Positions 14,128 to 22,824 of a stretch of 57,281 bases of DNA are shown here, one piece after another. Below the pieces are notes generated by a model that searched no databases, was not told where the DNA came from, and worked only from the letters and a program-made list of their open reading frames with translations. How positions within the stretch are numbered: the first letter of the stretch is position 1; the number at the start of each line of letters is the position of its first letter. The position numbers and the translations under genes were made by a program. The DNA comes from CAIMDX01 sp041652155 (GTDB lineage Bacteria; Patescibacteriota; Minisyncoccia; Minisyncoccales; JAQTVQ01): positions 1-57,281 of the forward strand of contig JBAZHV010000001.1 of NCBI GenBank assembly GCA_041652155.1. Direction: 5' to 3'.

Positions 14128-15459
14128 ATGAAAATTCATTTTATCGGCATTGGAGGTATCGGGGTCAGCGCGCTGGCCAGACATCATCTCCAAAACGGGG
14201 AGCAGGTGAGCGGTTCTGATCTGTCCGATTCGGAATTGATCTTGGCGCTTAAAAATTCCGGGGTGCAGATAACCGTCGGACCGTCCAGCGCCGATAACCT
14301 TCCCGAAGATATCGATAAAGTTATTTATAGTCCGGCCGTAAAAAAAGGCAATCCGGAGTTTGACGCTGCGATTGCGATGCAGGGTAAAAACCCAAACTTG
14401 GAGATATTAAGCTATCCTCAAGCCTTGGGCCAATTGGTCAGGGACCATTTCACTATCGCCGTTTGCGGCACTCACGGAAAAAGTACCACCACTTCGATGA
14501 TAGGCTTGATGCTTATGGCCGCCGGCTACGACCCGACCATTGTGGTCGGAACGAAATTAAAAGAGCTGGGAAATTCCAACTATCGGAAGGGCGCCAGCAA
14601 ATACCTGGTAATCGAAGCCTGCGAGCACGAAGCTTCTTTTTTGAATTACTGGCCCAAGATCATAGTTTTGACCAATATCGAAGCGGATCACTTGGACTAT
14701 TACAAAAATTTGGAAAATATTTTCAAAAGTTTCAGGGAATTTATAGGGCATCTGCCTTCGGACGGTTTGCTTATCGCGAATGCCGATGACGCGAACACGG
14801 AAAAAGTTTTGGCTTCCCAAAATAACAATTTCAAAATATCTAAATATTCTTTAAGCCAGCCTGAAGCCGAAGAATTGAAAAAAATACTTAAAGTTCCGGG
14901 AGAACATAATATTTCCAACGCTTTATCCGCTTTGAGCGTAGCCAGAGCTATCGGCATCGATGATGCTAAGGCTTTTGAATCTCTTTCGTATTTCAGCGGC
15001 ACTTGGAGGAGGTTTGATATTGAAGAAAAAAAGACGGGAGATAAAAATATAACGCTGATAAGCGATTACGCCCACCATCCCACGGAGATCCGGGCAACGC
15101 TTAAAGCCGGACGGGAAAAATATCCGCAAAAGGATATCGTTTGCGCCTTTCAACCCCATCAATATCAAAGGACTCATTTGCTTTTCGATGATTTTGTCAA
15201 AACATTCCAGGAAGCGCTGGCAAACGGCTGGATAAATAAATTATTGGTCACCGACATTTACGACGTGGCGGGCAGAGAAGATGAGAATATTAAAAAGATG
15301 GTAAGCGCCGAAAAGTTGGTGAATGCCATGGAAAACGATAATGCCGTTTACGCTAAAAAAGAAAATCTGAAAGAAAAAACGATCGCTTCCATAAAAAACG
15401 GTTCCGTTCTGATAATAATGGGGGCGGGAAGTATTTACGGCCTAAAAGATCAACTATGA
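14128..15459 (+). CDS. murC: UDP-N-acetylmuramate-L-alanine ligase
   Basis: Adds the first amino acid of the peptidoglycan stem. From the ATG at 14128 the protein is 443 residues and opens directly with the Rossmann loop HFIGIGGIGVSALA. The Mur-ligase P-loop is GTHGKSTTTSMIG, followed by EACEHEASF and NIEADHLDYY. The C-terminal domain ends with MGAGSIYGL. The ATG at 14065 gives a 21-residue extension unlike the family and is not used. It is separate from the mraY-murL-murD cluster at 28-34 kb. Confidence 0.94.
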   Translation: MKIHFIGIGGIGVSALARHHLQNGEQVSGSDLSDSELILALKNSGVQITVGPSSADNLPEDIDKVIYSPAVKKGNPEFDAAIAMQGKNPNLEILSYPQALGQLVRDHFTIAVCGTHGKSTTTSMIGLMLMAAGYDPTIVVGTKLKELGNSNYRKGASKYLVIEACEHEASFLNYWPKIIVLTNIEADHLDYYKNLENIFKSFREFIGHLPSDGLLIANADDANTEKVLASQNNNFKISKYSLSQPEAEELKKILKVPGEHNISNALSALSVARAIGIDDAKAFESLSYFSGTWRRFDIEEKKTGDKNITLISDYAHHPTEIRATLKAGREKYPQKDIVCAFQPHQYQRTHLLFDDFVKTFQEALANGWINKLLVTDIYDVAGREDENIKKMVSAEKLVNAMENDNAVYAKKENLKEKTIASIKNGSVLIIMGAGSIYGLKDQL

Positions 15460-15513
15460 ATTGTTTTATCCTTCGCCGGGAGGGTTTTTGTTTTGGGTTT
15501 TCCACAAACGAAT

Positions 15514-15542
15514 TTGCCTCGTCGGGGGCGAGGGCGTAAAAT
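15514..15542 (+). promoter_or_regulatory. Promoter of the 47-residue membrane peptide
   Basis: TTGCCT (15514-15519), 17-bp spacer, TAAAAT (15537-15542). The leader contains a hairpin CTTTAAC / GTTAAAG near 15577-15604. Confidence 0.5.
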
Positions 15543-15630
15543 ATAATCAATAACTTAAAAATACAATATAGTTTTTCTTTAACTCTGCTTCTCGGAGCGT
15601 TAAAGCGATCCTATTTTGCGCATAGCTAAA

Positions 15631-15774
15631 ATGTCTTTGACAACAGCTGCGATCGTCATTGCGGTAGTTTCCGTAGTAGCCTTGGTCGCTTGGTATATGG
15701 CCAAGAAAGGAGAAAAAACAGAAAAACCGGCCGAAGACAAAGCGTCCAGCGACACGACTCCGAGCCAGCAATAG
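15631..15774 (+). CDS. Single-span membrane micro-protein, 47 residues
   Basis: ATG at 15631, TAG at 15772. A hydrophobic helix (TTAAIVIAVVSVVALVAWYM, residues 4-23) is followed by a Lys/Glu/Ser/Thr-rich soluble tail ending TTPSQQ. Codon use matches the neighbours. It lies between a promoter and a long terminator stem, so it is probably a genuine monocistronic gene. Function unknown. Confidence 0.65.
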   Translation: MSLTTAAIVIAVVSVVALVAWYMAKKGEKTEKPAEDKASSDTTPSQQ

Positions 15775-15796
15775 ATAAAGCATCCGGCTCAATTTT

Positions 15797-15894
15797 AAAA
15801 CCCCGCTGAATCCGCCAAAATATCCAGCAGATCAAAGCCTATCCCGGGTTTGATGCCGCTAGAAAAAATTTGGGGGCAAATTCAGCGGGGTTTT
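15797..15894. terminator. Long terminator-like stem between the micro-protein and valS
   Basis: 15-bp perfect arms AAAACCCCGCTGAAT (15797-15811) and its complement (15880-15894) enclose 68 bases with an inner hairpin ATCAAA / TTTGAT. T-rich sequence follows. The length and inner structure exceed a simple terminator, so a short structured RNA is possible. Confidence 0.65.
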
Positions 15895-15957
15895 CATTTT
15901 TAGCGGATTTATTATATACTTTTTCAAAAGCTTAATTTTAAAGAGGTTTTTTGTTTT

Positions 15958-18120
15958 ATGGAAATAGAATCTCAATACAGTCCCCAAGAAACTGAAAAAA
16001 AGATATATCAATTTTGGATGAAGAACGGTTTTTTCAAGCCGGAGAAAAGCGCCCCCAAAAAGAGCAAAGGCACATACACCGTGGTGTTGCCGCCGCCGAA
16101 CGTTACGGGCTGTTTGCACATGGGCCATACTTTGAATGTTACCATACAGGACGCTTTGATCCGCTGGAAACGGATGCAGGGGTACAAAACCCTTTGGATA
16201 CCGGGCATAGACCACGCCGGTATTGCCGCCCAAAATGTAGTGGAAAAAAATCTGCGCAAGGAAGGCGTCAGCCGTTTCGATCTGGGACGCGAAAAATTCA
16301 TCGAAAAAGTTTGGGAATGGAAACAAAAATACGGAGATATAATCCTGGACCAGTTCAAGCAGATCGGGATTTCGTGCGATTGGTCCCGCACCAGGTTCAC
16401 AATGGATAAAGACTATACCAAGGCCGTAGAAACCGCTTTTGAATATTATTACAATAAAGGGATGGTTTATCGCGGGAAAAGAGTGGTCAATTGGTGCCCC
16501 CGATGCCAGACAAGTTTATCGGAATTGGAGCTTGACCATCAGGAAGAGCAGGGAAGTTTGTGGTATATAAAATACCCTTTGGCTGATGATAAAGATCGGT
16601 ACGTGACCGTAGCGACTACCAGGCCGGAAACAATGTTCGGCGATACCGCGGTAGCAGTCAACCCCTCGGATAAAAGATACGAAAAACTCATCGGAAAAAA
16701 ACTATATATACCGATAATAAATCGGGAAATTCCGATCGTGGCCGATCAGATGATCGACCAAACCTTCGGCACCGGCGCCGTGAAGGTCACTCCGGCCCAC
16801 GATATGGCCGATGCCGAGATCGGACGCAAGCATGATCTGGAGATAATCCAAGTGATAGACGAACGCGCCAAAATGAACCAAAACGCGCCGGTCCAATATC
16901 AGGGGTTGAAAGCCGCCGAAGCGCGCCAAAAAACGATAGAAGAGCTGGCCAATCTCGGATCAATAGAAAAAATAGAACCTTACACCCATCAAATTCCAAA
17001 ATGTTCCCGTTGCAACGCCACTATCGAAAATATGCCTTCCTGGCAATGGTTCGTAAAAATGGAAGGGCCGGCAAAAAAAGCTCTTGCCGCCGTTGAAAAA
17101 GGAAAAATAAAATTCCACCCGAAGCATTGGGAAAATTTATACTTCTCTTGGATGAGGAATGTCAGAGATTGGTGCATCTCGCGCCAGATCTGGTGGGGGC
17201 ACAAGATACCGATCTGGTTCTGCCAGACCGAACCGGAAAAATATTTCCTGTCCGTCAAACCGCCGAAAAAATGCCAGATTTGCAAACACTGCCAGCCCAA
17301 ACAAACCGAAGACGTTCTTGATGTTTGGTTTTCGTCCGCCCTTTGGCCATTTGCCACTTTAGGCTGGCCGAAAAAAACAAAAGATCTAAAAACATTTTAT
17401 CCAACGGACAGCTTAACCACCGGTCACGATATTGTTAACCTTTGGGTCTCCAGAATGATATTTTCTTCATTGGAAATGACGGGAGCCATTCCCTTTAAAG
17501 ATATAGTCATCAATGCCATGGTCAAAACCAAAGACGGCAAAAGAATGTCAAAATCTTTGGGAACGGGTATAGACCCTCTCACGCTGATCGAAAAATACGG
17601 AGCCGATGCCACCCGTTTTGGCCTGGCCTGGCAAATAACGGAACTGCAAGATATGCGTTTTGACGAAGCCAATATCATGGCCGGCAAAAAATTTGCCAAC
17701 AAGATCTGGAACGCCGCCCGTTTCGTGGGCTGGCAGATAGGCAGCGAAAAAATAGATGTTGCCAAAGCTCCGAAGCCGATAACCGATGTGGACAAGCAAG
17801 TTCTTGCCGAACTTAAAGCGTTGGTAAGATCGACCAATGAATTTTTGAAAAATTTTGAATTCGGCAAAGCCATCCAGGACATTTATCATTTTTTCTGGCA
17901 CACCTTCTGCGACATTTATTTGGAAGCAGCCAAAAAGCAGATCAACGAGACCCAGGACAAAAAACTTCAGAGCAATACCAGAAATATTTTAATGTACGTT
18001 TTGGTGAATTCGTTGAAGATGCTTCATATCTTTATGCCTTTCGTAACCGAACAAATATATCAGCTGCTGCCGATAAAGAACAAGAAGAAAGCCTTGATAA
18101 TCGAAAACTGGCCGAAATAA
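15958..18120 (+). CDS. valS: Valyl-tRNA synthetase
   Basis: Class I synthetase, 720 residues. HIGH motif HMGH (54-57, in PPPNVTGCLHMGHTLN), editing-domain ATTRPETMFGD, signature ISRQIWWGHKIPIWF, and KMSKS in KRMSKSLGTGIDP. The protein ends soon after the anticodon-binding helices (QLLPIKNKKKALIIENWPK). The C-terminal extension and coiled-coil arm of the ~880-950-residue bacterial enzymes are absent. The stop is clean and followed by a terminator, so this is a short form rather than a frameshift. Confidence 0.94.
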   Translation: MEIESQYSPQETEKKIYQFWMKNGFFKPEKSAPKKSKGTYTVVLPPPNVTGCLHMGHTLNVTIQDALIRWKRMQGYKTLWIPGIDHAGIAAQNVVEKNLRKEGVSRFDLGREKFIEKVWEWKQKYGDIILDQFKQIGISCDWSRTRFTMDKDYTKAVETAFEYYYNKGMVYRGKRVVNWCPRCQTSLSELELDHQEEQGSLWYIKYPLADDKDRYVTVATTRPETMFGDTAVAVNPSDKRYEKLIGKKLYIPIINREIPIVADQMIDQTFGTGAVKVTPAHDMADAEIGRKHDLEIIQVIDERAKMNQNAPVQYQGLKAAEARQKTIEELANLGSIEKIEPYTHQIPKCSRCNATIENMPSWQWFVKMEGPAKKALAAVEKGKIKFHPKHWENLYFSWMRNVRDWCISRQIWWGHKIPIWFCQTEPEKYFLSVKPPKKCQICKHCQPKQTEDVLDVWFSSALWPFATLGWPKKTKDLKTFYPTDSLTTGHDIVNLWVSRMIFSSLEMTGAIPFKDIVINAMVKTKDGKRMSKSLGTGIDPLTLIEKYGADATRFGLAWQITELQDMRFDEANIMAGKKFANKIWNAARFVGWQIGSEKIDVAKAPKPITDVDKQVLAELKALVRSTNEFLKNFEFGKAIQDIYHFFWHTFCDIYLEAAKKQINETQDKKLQSNTRNILMYVLVNSLKMLHIFMPFVTEQIYQLLPIKNKKKALIIENWPK

Positions 18121-18139
18121 AAATTCAGAGCAGAACAAA

Positions 18140-18173
18140 AGCAAAAATCCTCCCATCAGAGGATTTTTGCTTG
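18140..18173 (+). terminator. valS terminator
   Basis: AGCAAAAATCCTC, loop CCATCA, GAGGATTTTTGCTT. Confidence 0.85.
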
Positions 18174-18214
18174 GCTATTATCGAATTTTCAATAATTTGG
18201 TATTATGCAGCCAT

Positions 18215-18532
18215 ATGCTGCAAACTAAAAAATTTCAAAAAAGAATAGAGGATTTCATCTGCGATAGGTGCGGGACCGTCACCAGGGGATCGGACTGCAA
18301 CCATTGTTCCAAGTGCCTTTGGTCAAAACACGTTGATATCAACCCCGGAGACCGCCAATCGACTTGCGGGGGCCTGCTGGAGCCTGTAGCGGCCGAGGTG
18401 AGGAAAAGCGGCCGGGAATACGTTATTCACTATGTATGCCAAAAATGCGGGGATAAGAGCAGGGCAAGAGCGGCAAAAGAAGACAGCTCCGAAGAGCTTA
18501 TAAAATTGATCAACAAACCGATCACGGACTGA
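18215..18532 (+). CDS. RNHCP-domain zinc-ribbon protein
   Basis: 105 residues from the ATG at 18215 (MLQTKKFQKRIEDFICDRCG). The pattern CDRCG - DCNHCSKCLWSKHVD - GDR - CQKCG matches the RNHCP family: paired Cys ligands with the xNHCxxC core and a conserved GDR. The in-frame ATG at 18167 lies in the valS terminator and is rejected. The family is small and cytosolic, with no established function; zinc binding is expected. Confidence 0.75.
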   Translation: MLQTKKFQKRIEDFICDRCGTVTRGSDCNHCSKCLWSKHVDINPGDRQSTCGGLLEPVAAEVRKSGREYVIHYVCQKCGDKSRARAAKEDSSEELIKLINKPITD

Positions 18533-18584
18533 CAACTAATCCACAATTGACAAGGACGGAAAAAAGTAAGAAAGTATACCCAAT

Positions 18585-18668
18585 ATGAATCGTCCGGAAC
18601 CATTGGAAAACGCGTTCAACCAATTCGAATTCGAGAGAATGATAATTTTAAATTTCGTAAAAAAATAA
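18585..18668 (+). CDS. Possible 27-residue peptide
   Basis: ATG at 18585 to TAA at 18666 (MNRPEPLENAFNQFEFERMI...). A strong terminator lies immediately downstream, which is what an expressed micro-gene would need, but there is no good ribosome site. It could be a chance ORF. Confidence 0.3.
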   Translation: MNRPEPLENAFNQFEFERMIILNFVKK

Positions 18669-18673
18669 CAAGG

Positions 18674-18697
18674 ACTCCGCCAACGGCGGAGTTTTTT
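18674..18697 (+). terminator. Terminator before the signalling operon
   Basis: ACTCCGCC, loop AAC, GGCGGAGT, then T-run. It isolates the next operon from upstream transcription. Confidence 0.85.
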
Positions 18698-18718
18698 GTT
18701 GGAGGAGATAAAGGATAT

Positions 18719-19423
18719 ATGCTTGATTCGAAATTCTGGGCAAAATATTTTAAGGTTTATGATGTTCTAAATTCGTTGATCACTTACCAAGAGCTGCTAG
18801 ACGCTATTTGCGACGAACTCGATATTAAAAAAGGTGAAAAAATATTAGAAGCTGGCTGCGGAACTGGAAATTTAGCGTTGAAAATGAAAGAACGAGGAGC
18901 CGACGTGACAGGAATAGACAATTGCCAAGAAGCTTTAGGCATCTATCTTGAAAAAGATCCGAGCGCCAAGGTATTTTTAGCCGATTTGAAAGAGAAATTA
19001 CCTTTTCCAGATAACTATTTTAATAAAATAGCGTCGAACAATACTTTATACGCTCTCTCTGGAGAAAAACAGTTAAAAACGATGGAAGAATTATATAGGA
19101 TATTAAAAAAAGAAGGACAGATATTGATTTCAAATCCGTTAAAAAATAGTCGGCCGGTCTATATCTATTTTGATGAGATAGCAAAGGGCTGTAAAAGGAA
19201 TGGGTTCATTCGAACCATGATAAGAAGTCTAAAAATGATAAAGCCAACCGTTGAATTAATCTATTATAACAGCCTGATTGTTAAAGAGGCTAAAAATGGT
19301 TATTTTAATTTTTTCGAAATAGGCGACCAAAAAAAAATGTTAGAACGCGCCAACTTTAGAAATATATCCAATAATAAAATTGTTTACTCTGGCCAGGCTG
19401 TTCTAAACAAAGCAGCGAAATAG
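18719..19423 (+). CDS. Class I SAM-dependent methyltransferase
   Basis: 234 residues. Motif I EKILEAGCGTGN (about 40-51) followed by VTGIDNCQEAL and PFPDNYFNKIASNNTLYAL shows the Rossmann methyltransferase fold. Ribosome site GGAGGAG before the ATG. It opens an operon: the acyltransferase starts 4 bases after its stop, and the 7TM histidine kinase follows with overlap. The AT-rich codon use differs from the flanking synthetase genes. A role in tailoring or making a small signal is inferred from context; lipid or quinone methylation is an alternative. Confidence 0.8.
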   Translation: MLDSKFWAKYFKVYDVLNSLITYQELLDAICDELDIKKGEKILEAGCGTGNLALKMKERGADVTGIDNCQEALGIYLEKDPSAKVFLADLKEKLPFPDNYFNKIASNNTLYALSGEKQLKTMEELYRILKKEGQILISNPLKNSRPVYIYFDEIAKGCKRNGFIRTMIRSLKMIKPTVELIYYNSLIVKEAKNGYFNFFEIGDQKKMLERANFRNISNNKIVYSGQAVLNKAAK

Positions 19424-19426
19424 AAT

Positions 19427-20074
19427 ATGATAGGAAAAATAAATTTACCATTTTTTATAAAATCATTCTTAATAAATCTCTTGTTATTAAGAGAACATAT
19501 AGAAATAAAAATTGCCAAAACTGAAGAAGAAAAGAATAAAGCGATATCTTTAGTTTTTGATATTTATAAAAAAGAGGGGTACATTGATTTAAATTTTTTT
19601 AACGATTTTAATGATTTCAAAGATGAATTTGACGATAATTCTGTATATTTTTTAGCATTTTTAAAAAATAATTTGATTGGAGCTCTTAGGATTATTCTCC
19701 CGTCTAAAATCGGATTTCCCTCTGAAAAATTTTTTAATTATGTAAGCTTACCGGTTGATAAAAAAGACGTAGCTGAAATATCTAGACTAGCGATATTGAA
19801 TAATCATAGAAAAAATATAATAACATTGGGATTGTTTAAAAAATGCCTTGATTATAGTAAGAATAAAGGGTTAAAATATTGGTGCATGGTTGTGCCAGAA
19901 AAACTAAAATCTCATTTTGAAAAATTTAAGATAAAATTTTATAAATTTAATCTAGACGAATCAAAAAATCAGAATCAGGAAGCCATAAGACCTCATAGAT
20001 TCTATTTCGAGAAAAACCAACCAAAACTTTATTTGATAGAGTTAAGAGAAATCGAAACATATTTTATCCTATGA
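19427..20074 (+). CDS. GNAT-type acyltransferase resembling FeeM/LuxI autoinducer synthases
   Basis: 215 residues. The layout recalls N-acyl amino acid synthases (FeeM), LuxI-type synthases and exosortase-associated acyltransferases. There is an acidic DEFDDNSVYFLAF (67-79), then NNLIGALRIILPS (81-93), then AEISRLAILNNHRKN (116-130) and a long helix leading to YWCMVVPEKL. Such enzymes load acyl groups from acyl-ACP onto an amine. Its stop overlaps the start of the histidine kinase (ATGA at 20071-20074), so the two are made together. The DNA is very AT-rich (11 G/C in the 60 bases 19561-19620), suggesting recent acquisition. A plain N-acetyltransferase is the alternative. Confidence 0.62.
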   Translation: MIGKINLPFFIKSFLINLLLLREHIEIKIAKTEEEKNKAISLVFDIYKKEGYIDLNFFNDFNDFKDEFDDNSVYFLAFLKNNLIGALRIILPSKIGFPSEKFFNYVSLPVDKKDVAEISRLAILNNHRKNIITLGLFKKCLDYSKNKGLKYWCMVVPEKLKSHFEKFKIKFYKFNLDESKNQNQEAIRPHRFYFEKNQPKLYLIELREIETYFIL

Positions 20075-21636
20075 ATTCAATTTTTTCTTTCGATAGCTTA
20101 CTTGTTCCTATTCTAATCTTTAATTTAGGGCTGGGACTTTTTGTATATCTAACCAATAAAAGTGATCTCAAAAATAATTTATTTTTGGGATTGGCGACAG
20201 GGACGAGCCTTTGGATTGGAGGGTTATTACTTATAGGGTTGACTTCTTATGAAATCGGGGGGCGTCTTTCTTTTTCTGGGGCCTTAATTTCCGCATGGTT
20301 TTTTCTTCTTTTTACTTTCCAATTTCCAAAACCACTACACTCTGGAAAAAATAATATATTCAAAAAATTAGGATGGTTTGTGACCGTAGCTATCGTTATC
20401 CTTTCTCTACTCACACCGCTCGTTGTCAAAAAAGAATTTTCTGAAGAAACAACTTTTGGGGTTAGTGGAGAATTTGGGGTTTTATATCCGATTTGGAGCA
20501 TCTATTTTATTTTTTTAATGGGCTACGGATTGGTCAACTTGTTTAAGGAGCTGATAACTCCTAGGGAAAACAAGTTAGAAAAAAAACAGCTAAAATATTT
20601 TTTTTTAGGGGCTTCGTCGACAATTTTGATAACGGCAACGACTAATCTAATTCTTCCTTTATTTGGACTTTATCAATATTCAAAATTAGGACCGCTTGGA
20701 ACTATTTTTTTGATTTCATTTACTGGTCTTGCCATCCTTCGTTATCACCTTTTTGAAATAAAAGTTATTTTGACGGAGATTTTGGTCGCATTGATGGGCA
20801 TTACCCTGATGATTCTTATCTTCTTTATGCCCAGCGTACCTCTTAGATTATTAACCGGATCAATTTTGTTCCTGTTTTTGATCTTTGGATTTTTATTGAT
20901 CAAAGCTACCCACGAAGAAGTCAAAAGGAAGGAGGAGGCTGAAAGGCTTCTTAAGGCTAAGTCGGAATTTCTTTCCATTGCTTCACACCAATTGAGAACC
21001 CCTTTAACCGCTATAGCCGGATATATCTCAATGTTAAAAGAAGGGGACTATGGGCGGATACCGGAGGAAGGTGATAAAGCCATCAACAAGGTCTATGATT
21101 CTTCCCAAAGAATGATCAAACTGGTCAATGACTTTTTGAACGTTTCCAGGGTGGAAACGGGAAGAGTAGTCTTAAATCTATCGCGCGTATCCCTGGACGA
21201 AATTATCCTGCAAATTATTGCCGAAACCGAATTGAAAGTAAAACAAAAAGGGCTCTTCATAAAATGGAACAAGCCTTCGCTGGAACCGATAGTGAACGTT
21301 GATCCTGAAAAAATAAAAGAAGCAATAAGCAATATAGTGGACAATGCTATCCACTATACCGACCAAGGAGGGATAACTATTTCCGCTAAAATAGATCCCG
21401 TAAAAACAACTCTTATGATCTCCGACACGGGCGCTGGTATGGACCGTATTGAAATAGCTAAAATATTTGAAAGCTTTTCCCGCGGTTCCGCAGGGAACAA
21501 ACTCTACACTCAAGGGTCGGGCCTTGGACTGTACATAGCCAAAAAATTCGTCGAACTGCACGGCGGAAGAATATGGGTCGAATCGCAAGGGAAAGGCACA
21601 GGATCGGCTTTCTATATAGAATTGTCAAACAGATAA
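20071..21636 (+). CDS. 7TM-type sensor histidine kinase
   Basis: 521 residues. The N-terminal part (1-275) has about eight hydrophobic helices of the CPR/archaeal 7TM kinase-receptor type. The HisKA box is SEFLSIASHQLRTPLTAIAGY with His306. The ATPase domain has DNAIHYTDQGG, SDTGAGMD and GSGLGLYIAKKFVELHGG. It is coupled by ATGA overlap to the LuxI/FeeM-like gene upstream and followed 19 bases later by a second 7TM protein. The membrane half is AT-rich, whereas the kinase half has ordinary composition (29 G/C in 21541-21600), so the gene may be a fusion of an imported sensor with a resident kinase core. No partner regulator is in the operon; the nearest is the receiver at 25609. Confidence 0.92.
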   Translation: MNSIFSFDSLLVPILIFNLGLGLFVYLTNKSDLKNNLFLGLATGTSLWIGGLLLIGLTSYEIGGRLSFSGALISAWFFLLFTFQFPKPLHSGKNNIFKKLGWFVTVAIVILSLLTPLVVKKEFSEETTFGVSGEFGVLYPIWSIYFIFLMGYGLVNLFKELITPRENKLEKKQLKYFFLGASSTILITATTNLILPLFGLYQYSKLGPLGTIFLISFTGLAILRYHLFEIKVILTEILVALMGITLMILIFFMPSVPLRLLTGSILFLFLIFGFLLIKATHEEVKRKEEAERLLKAKSEFLSIASHQLRTPLTAIAGYISMLKEGDYGRIPEEGDKAINKVYDSSQRMIKLVNDFLNVSRVETGRVVLNLSRVSLDEIILQIIAETELKVKQKGLFIKWNKPSLEPIVNVDPEKIKEAISNIVDNAIHYTDQGGITISAKIDPVKTTLMISDTGAGMDRIEIAKIFESFSRGSAGNKLYTQGSGLGLYIAKKFVELHGGRIWVESQGKGTGSAFYIELSNR

Positions 21637-21655
21637 CAATTTTCTCTGAGAAACA

Positions 21656-22681
21656 ATGGATTTTTTAACAATTTCTACCTCCATCTTCATTGTCTTCACT
21701 CTATTCATAGGATTTTCCGTCTATTTTAGCAGGAAAAACAAACTTTCACTGACTTTTCTTTTTTTCTGCTTATCAACAGTTATTTGGATGATTGGCGTTC
21801 TGTTAGCTAACACTAGCCACGCGTCTTATATCTCCGGTAATTTCGGCTTTAGATTGTCGTTCTTTGGGATTTCATTATTATCCACGATTTTCATATATTT
21901 TGTTCAGATTTTTCCGGAAGAAAAACATCTTCCCAGAACAATAAATATATTGTTTATAGGATTATTAGTTATTATAGGATCGCTATCTATTTCAACTAAT
22001 TTGATAGCAGATGAGATAACTTATCTGAACGGCGCGATAGTTGATAAAAGATATGGTCCTTTATATCCTTTTTTTTCGCTTCTTCTGCTCTCTTCGCTCG
22101 CTTTGTCTATATTTTTTTCAGCGTTTAAATATAAATCCTTGGAAAATGCGATAAAAAAACAACAAGCTAAATACTTTTTGACTGGAATTTTTTTATCATT
22201 CATGTTCACCATATCTACCAATTTAATATCTCCATTATTTAAATTGGGATCATATAAAATCCCTCAATATGGACCATTTGGCTTCATATTTTTTATAGTT
22301 TTTTCTGCTTTTGCGATTCTCAAATACCGCCTTTTTGACATCAAAGTCATTATGACTGAAATATTGGTGGTGATCATGGGAATGGTTTTACTGTTTTTCC
22401 CGTTTTTGATGCCTACAAATACTCATCGAGTGTTGGCCGTTATAGTATTTTTGGCTTTTTGTCTGATCGGCTATCTATTGGTAAGAGCGAATTTAAAAGA
22501 AGTAAAAAATAGCGAACTATTGGAAAACAAAGTGAAAGAAAGGACCGCTGAACTTTCTAAAGCCTACGAAGAACTTAAAATCAGGCAAGAAGAGATCGAG
22601 AGATGGTACAGTCTTACCATCGGGCGCGAGCTGCGCATGGCCGAATTGAAACAAAAAATAAAGGAAATAGAGAAGAAATAG
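21656..22681 (+). CDS. Kinase-less 7TM receptor-like protein
   Basis: 341 residues. Residues 1-285 repeat the 7TM architecture of the kinase just upstream, including the shared FAILKYRLFDIKVIMTEILV segment. The HisKA and ATPase domains are missing. Instead a coiled coil (about 285-314, KVKERTAELSKAYEELK) leads to a C-terminal tag WYSLTIGRELRMAELK (317-332). The same tag ends the protein at 24490-25509 and the gene relic at 37126-37308. It probably senses in the membrane and signals through the coiled coil, perhaps by pairing with the kinase next door (inference). Confidence 0.8.
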   Translation: MDFLTISTSIFIVFTLFIGFSVYFSRKNKLSLTFLFFCLSTVIWMIGVLLANTSHASYISGNFGFRLSFFGISLLSTIFIYFVQIFPEEKHLPRTINILFIGLLVIIGSLSISTNLIADEITYLNGAIVDKRYGPLYPFFSLLLLSSLALSIFFSAFKYKSLENAIKKQQAKYFLTGIFLSFMFTISTNLISPLFKLGSYKIPQYGPFGFIFFIVFSAFAILKYRLFDIKVIMTEILVVIMGMVLLFFPFLMPTNTHRVLAVIVFLAFCLIGYLLVRANLKEVKNSELLENKVKERTAELSKAYEELKIRQEEIERWYSLTIGRELRMAELKQKIKEIEKK

Positions 22682-22756
22682 CGCGCTTATCGACCGGATA
22701 TCGTTCGCGCCGAAAAATTTATGACAGCGGATAATACGCTTTTTTGATCTTTCAAA

Positions 22757-22785
22757 TTGTAAATCCGGCTGGAACATTATATAAT
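22757..22785 (+). promoter_or_regulatory. Promoter of the lysyl-tRNA synthetase gene
   Basis: TTGTAA (22757-22762), 17-bp spacer, TATAAT (22780-22785), 40 bases before the ATG at 22825. Confidence 0.7.
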
Positions 22786-22824
22786 TTACTTAGCTTACGA
22801 TTAAACATCTAATAACAAAAAGAT

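Noticed and set aside
15958..18120. valS as a truncated pseudogene
   Set aside because: All catalytic, editing and KMSKS motifs are intact and a terminator follows the stop; a short natural form is more likely.
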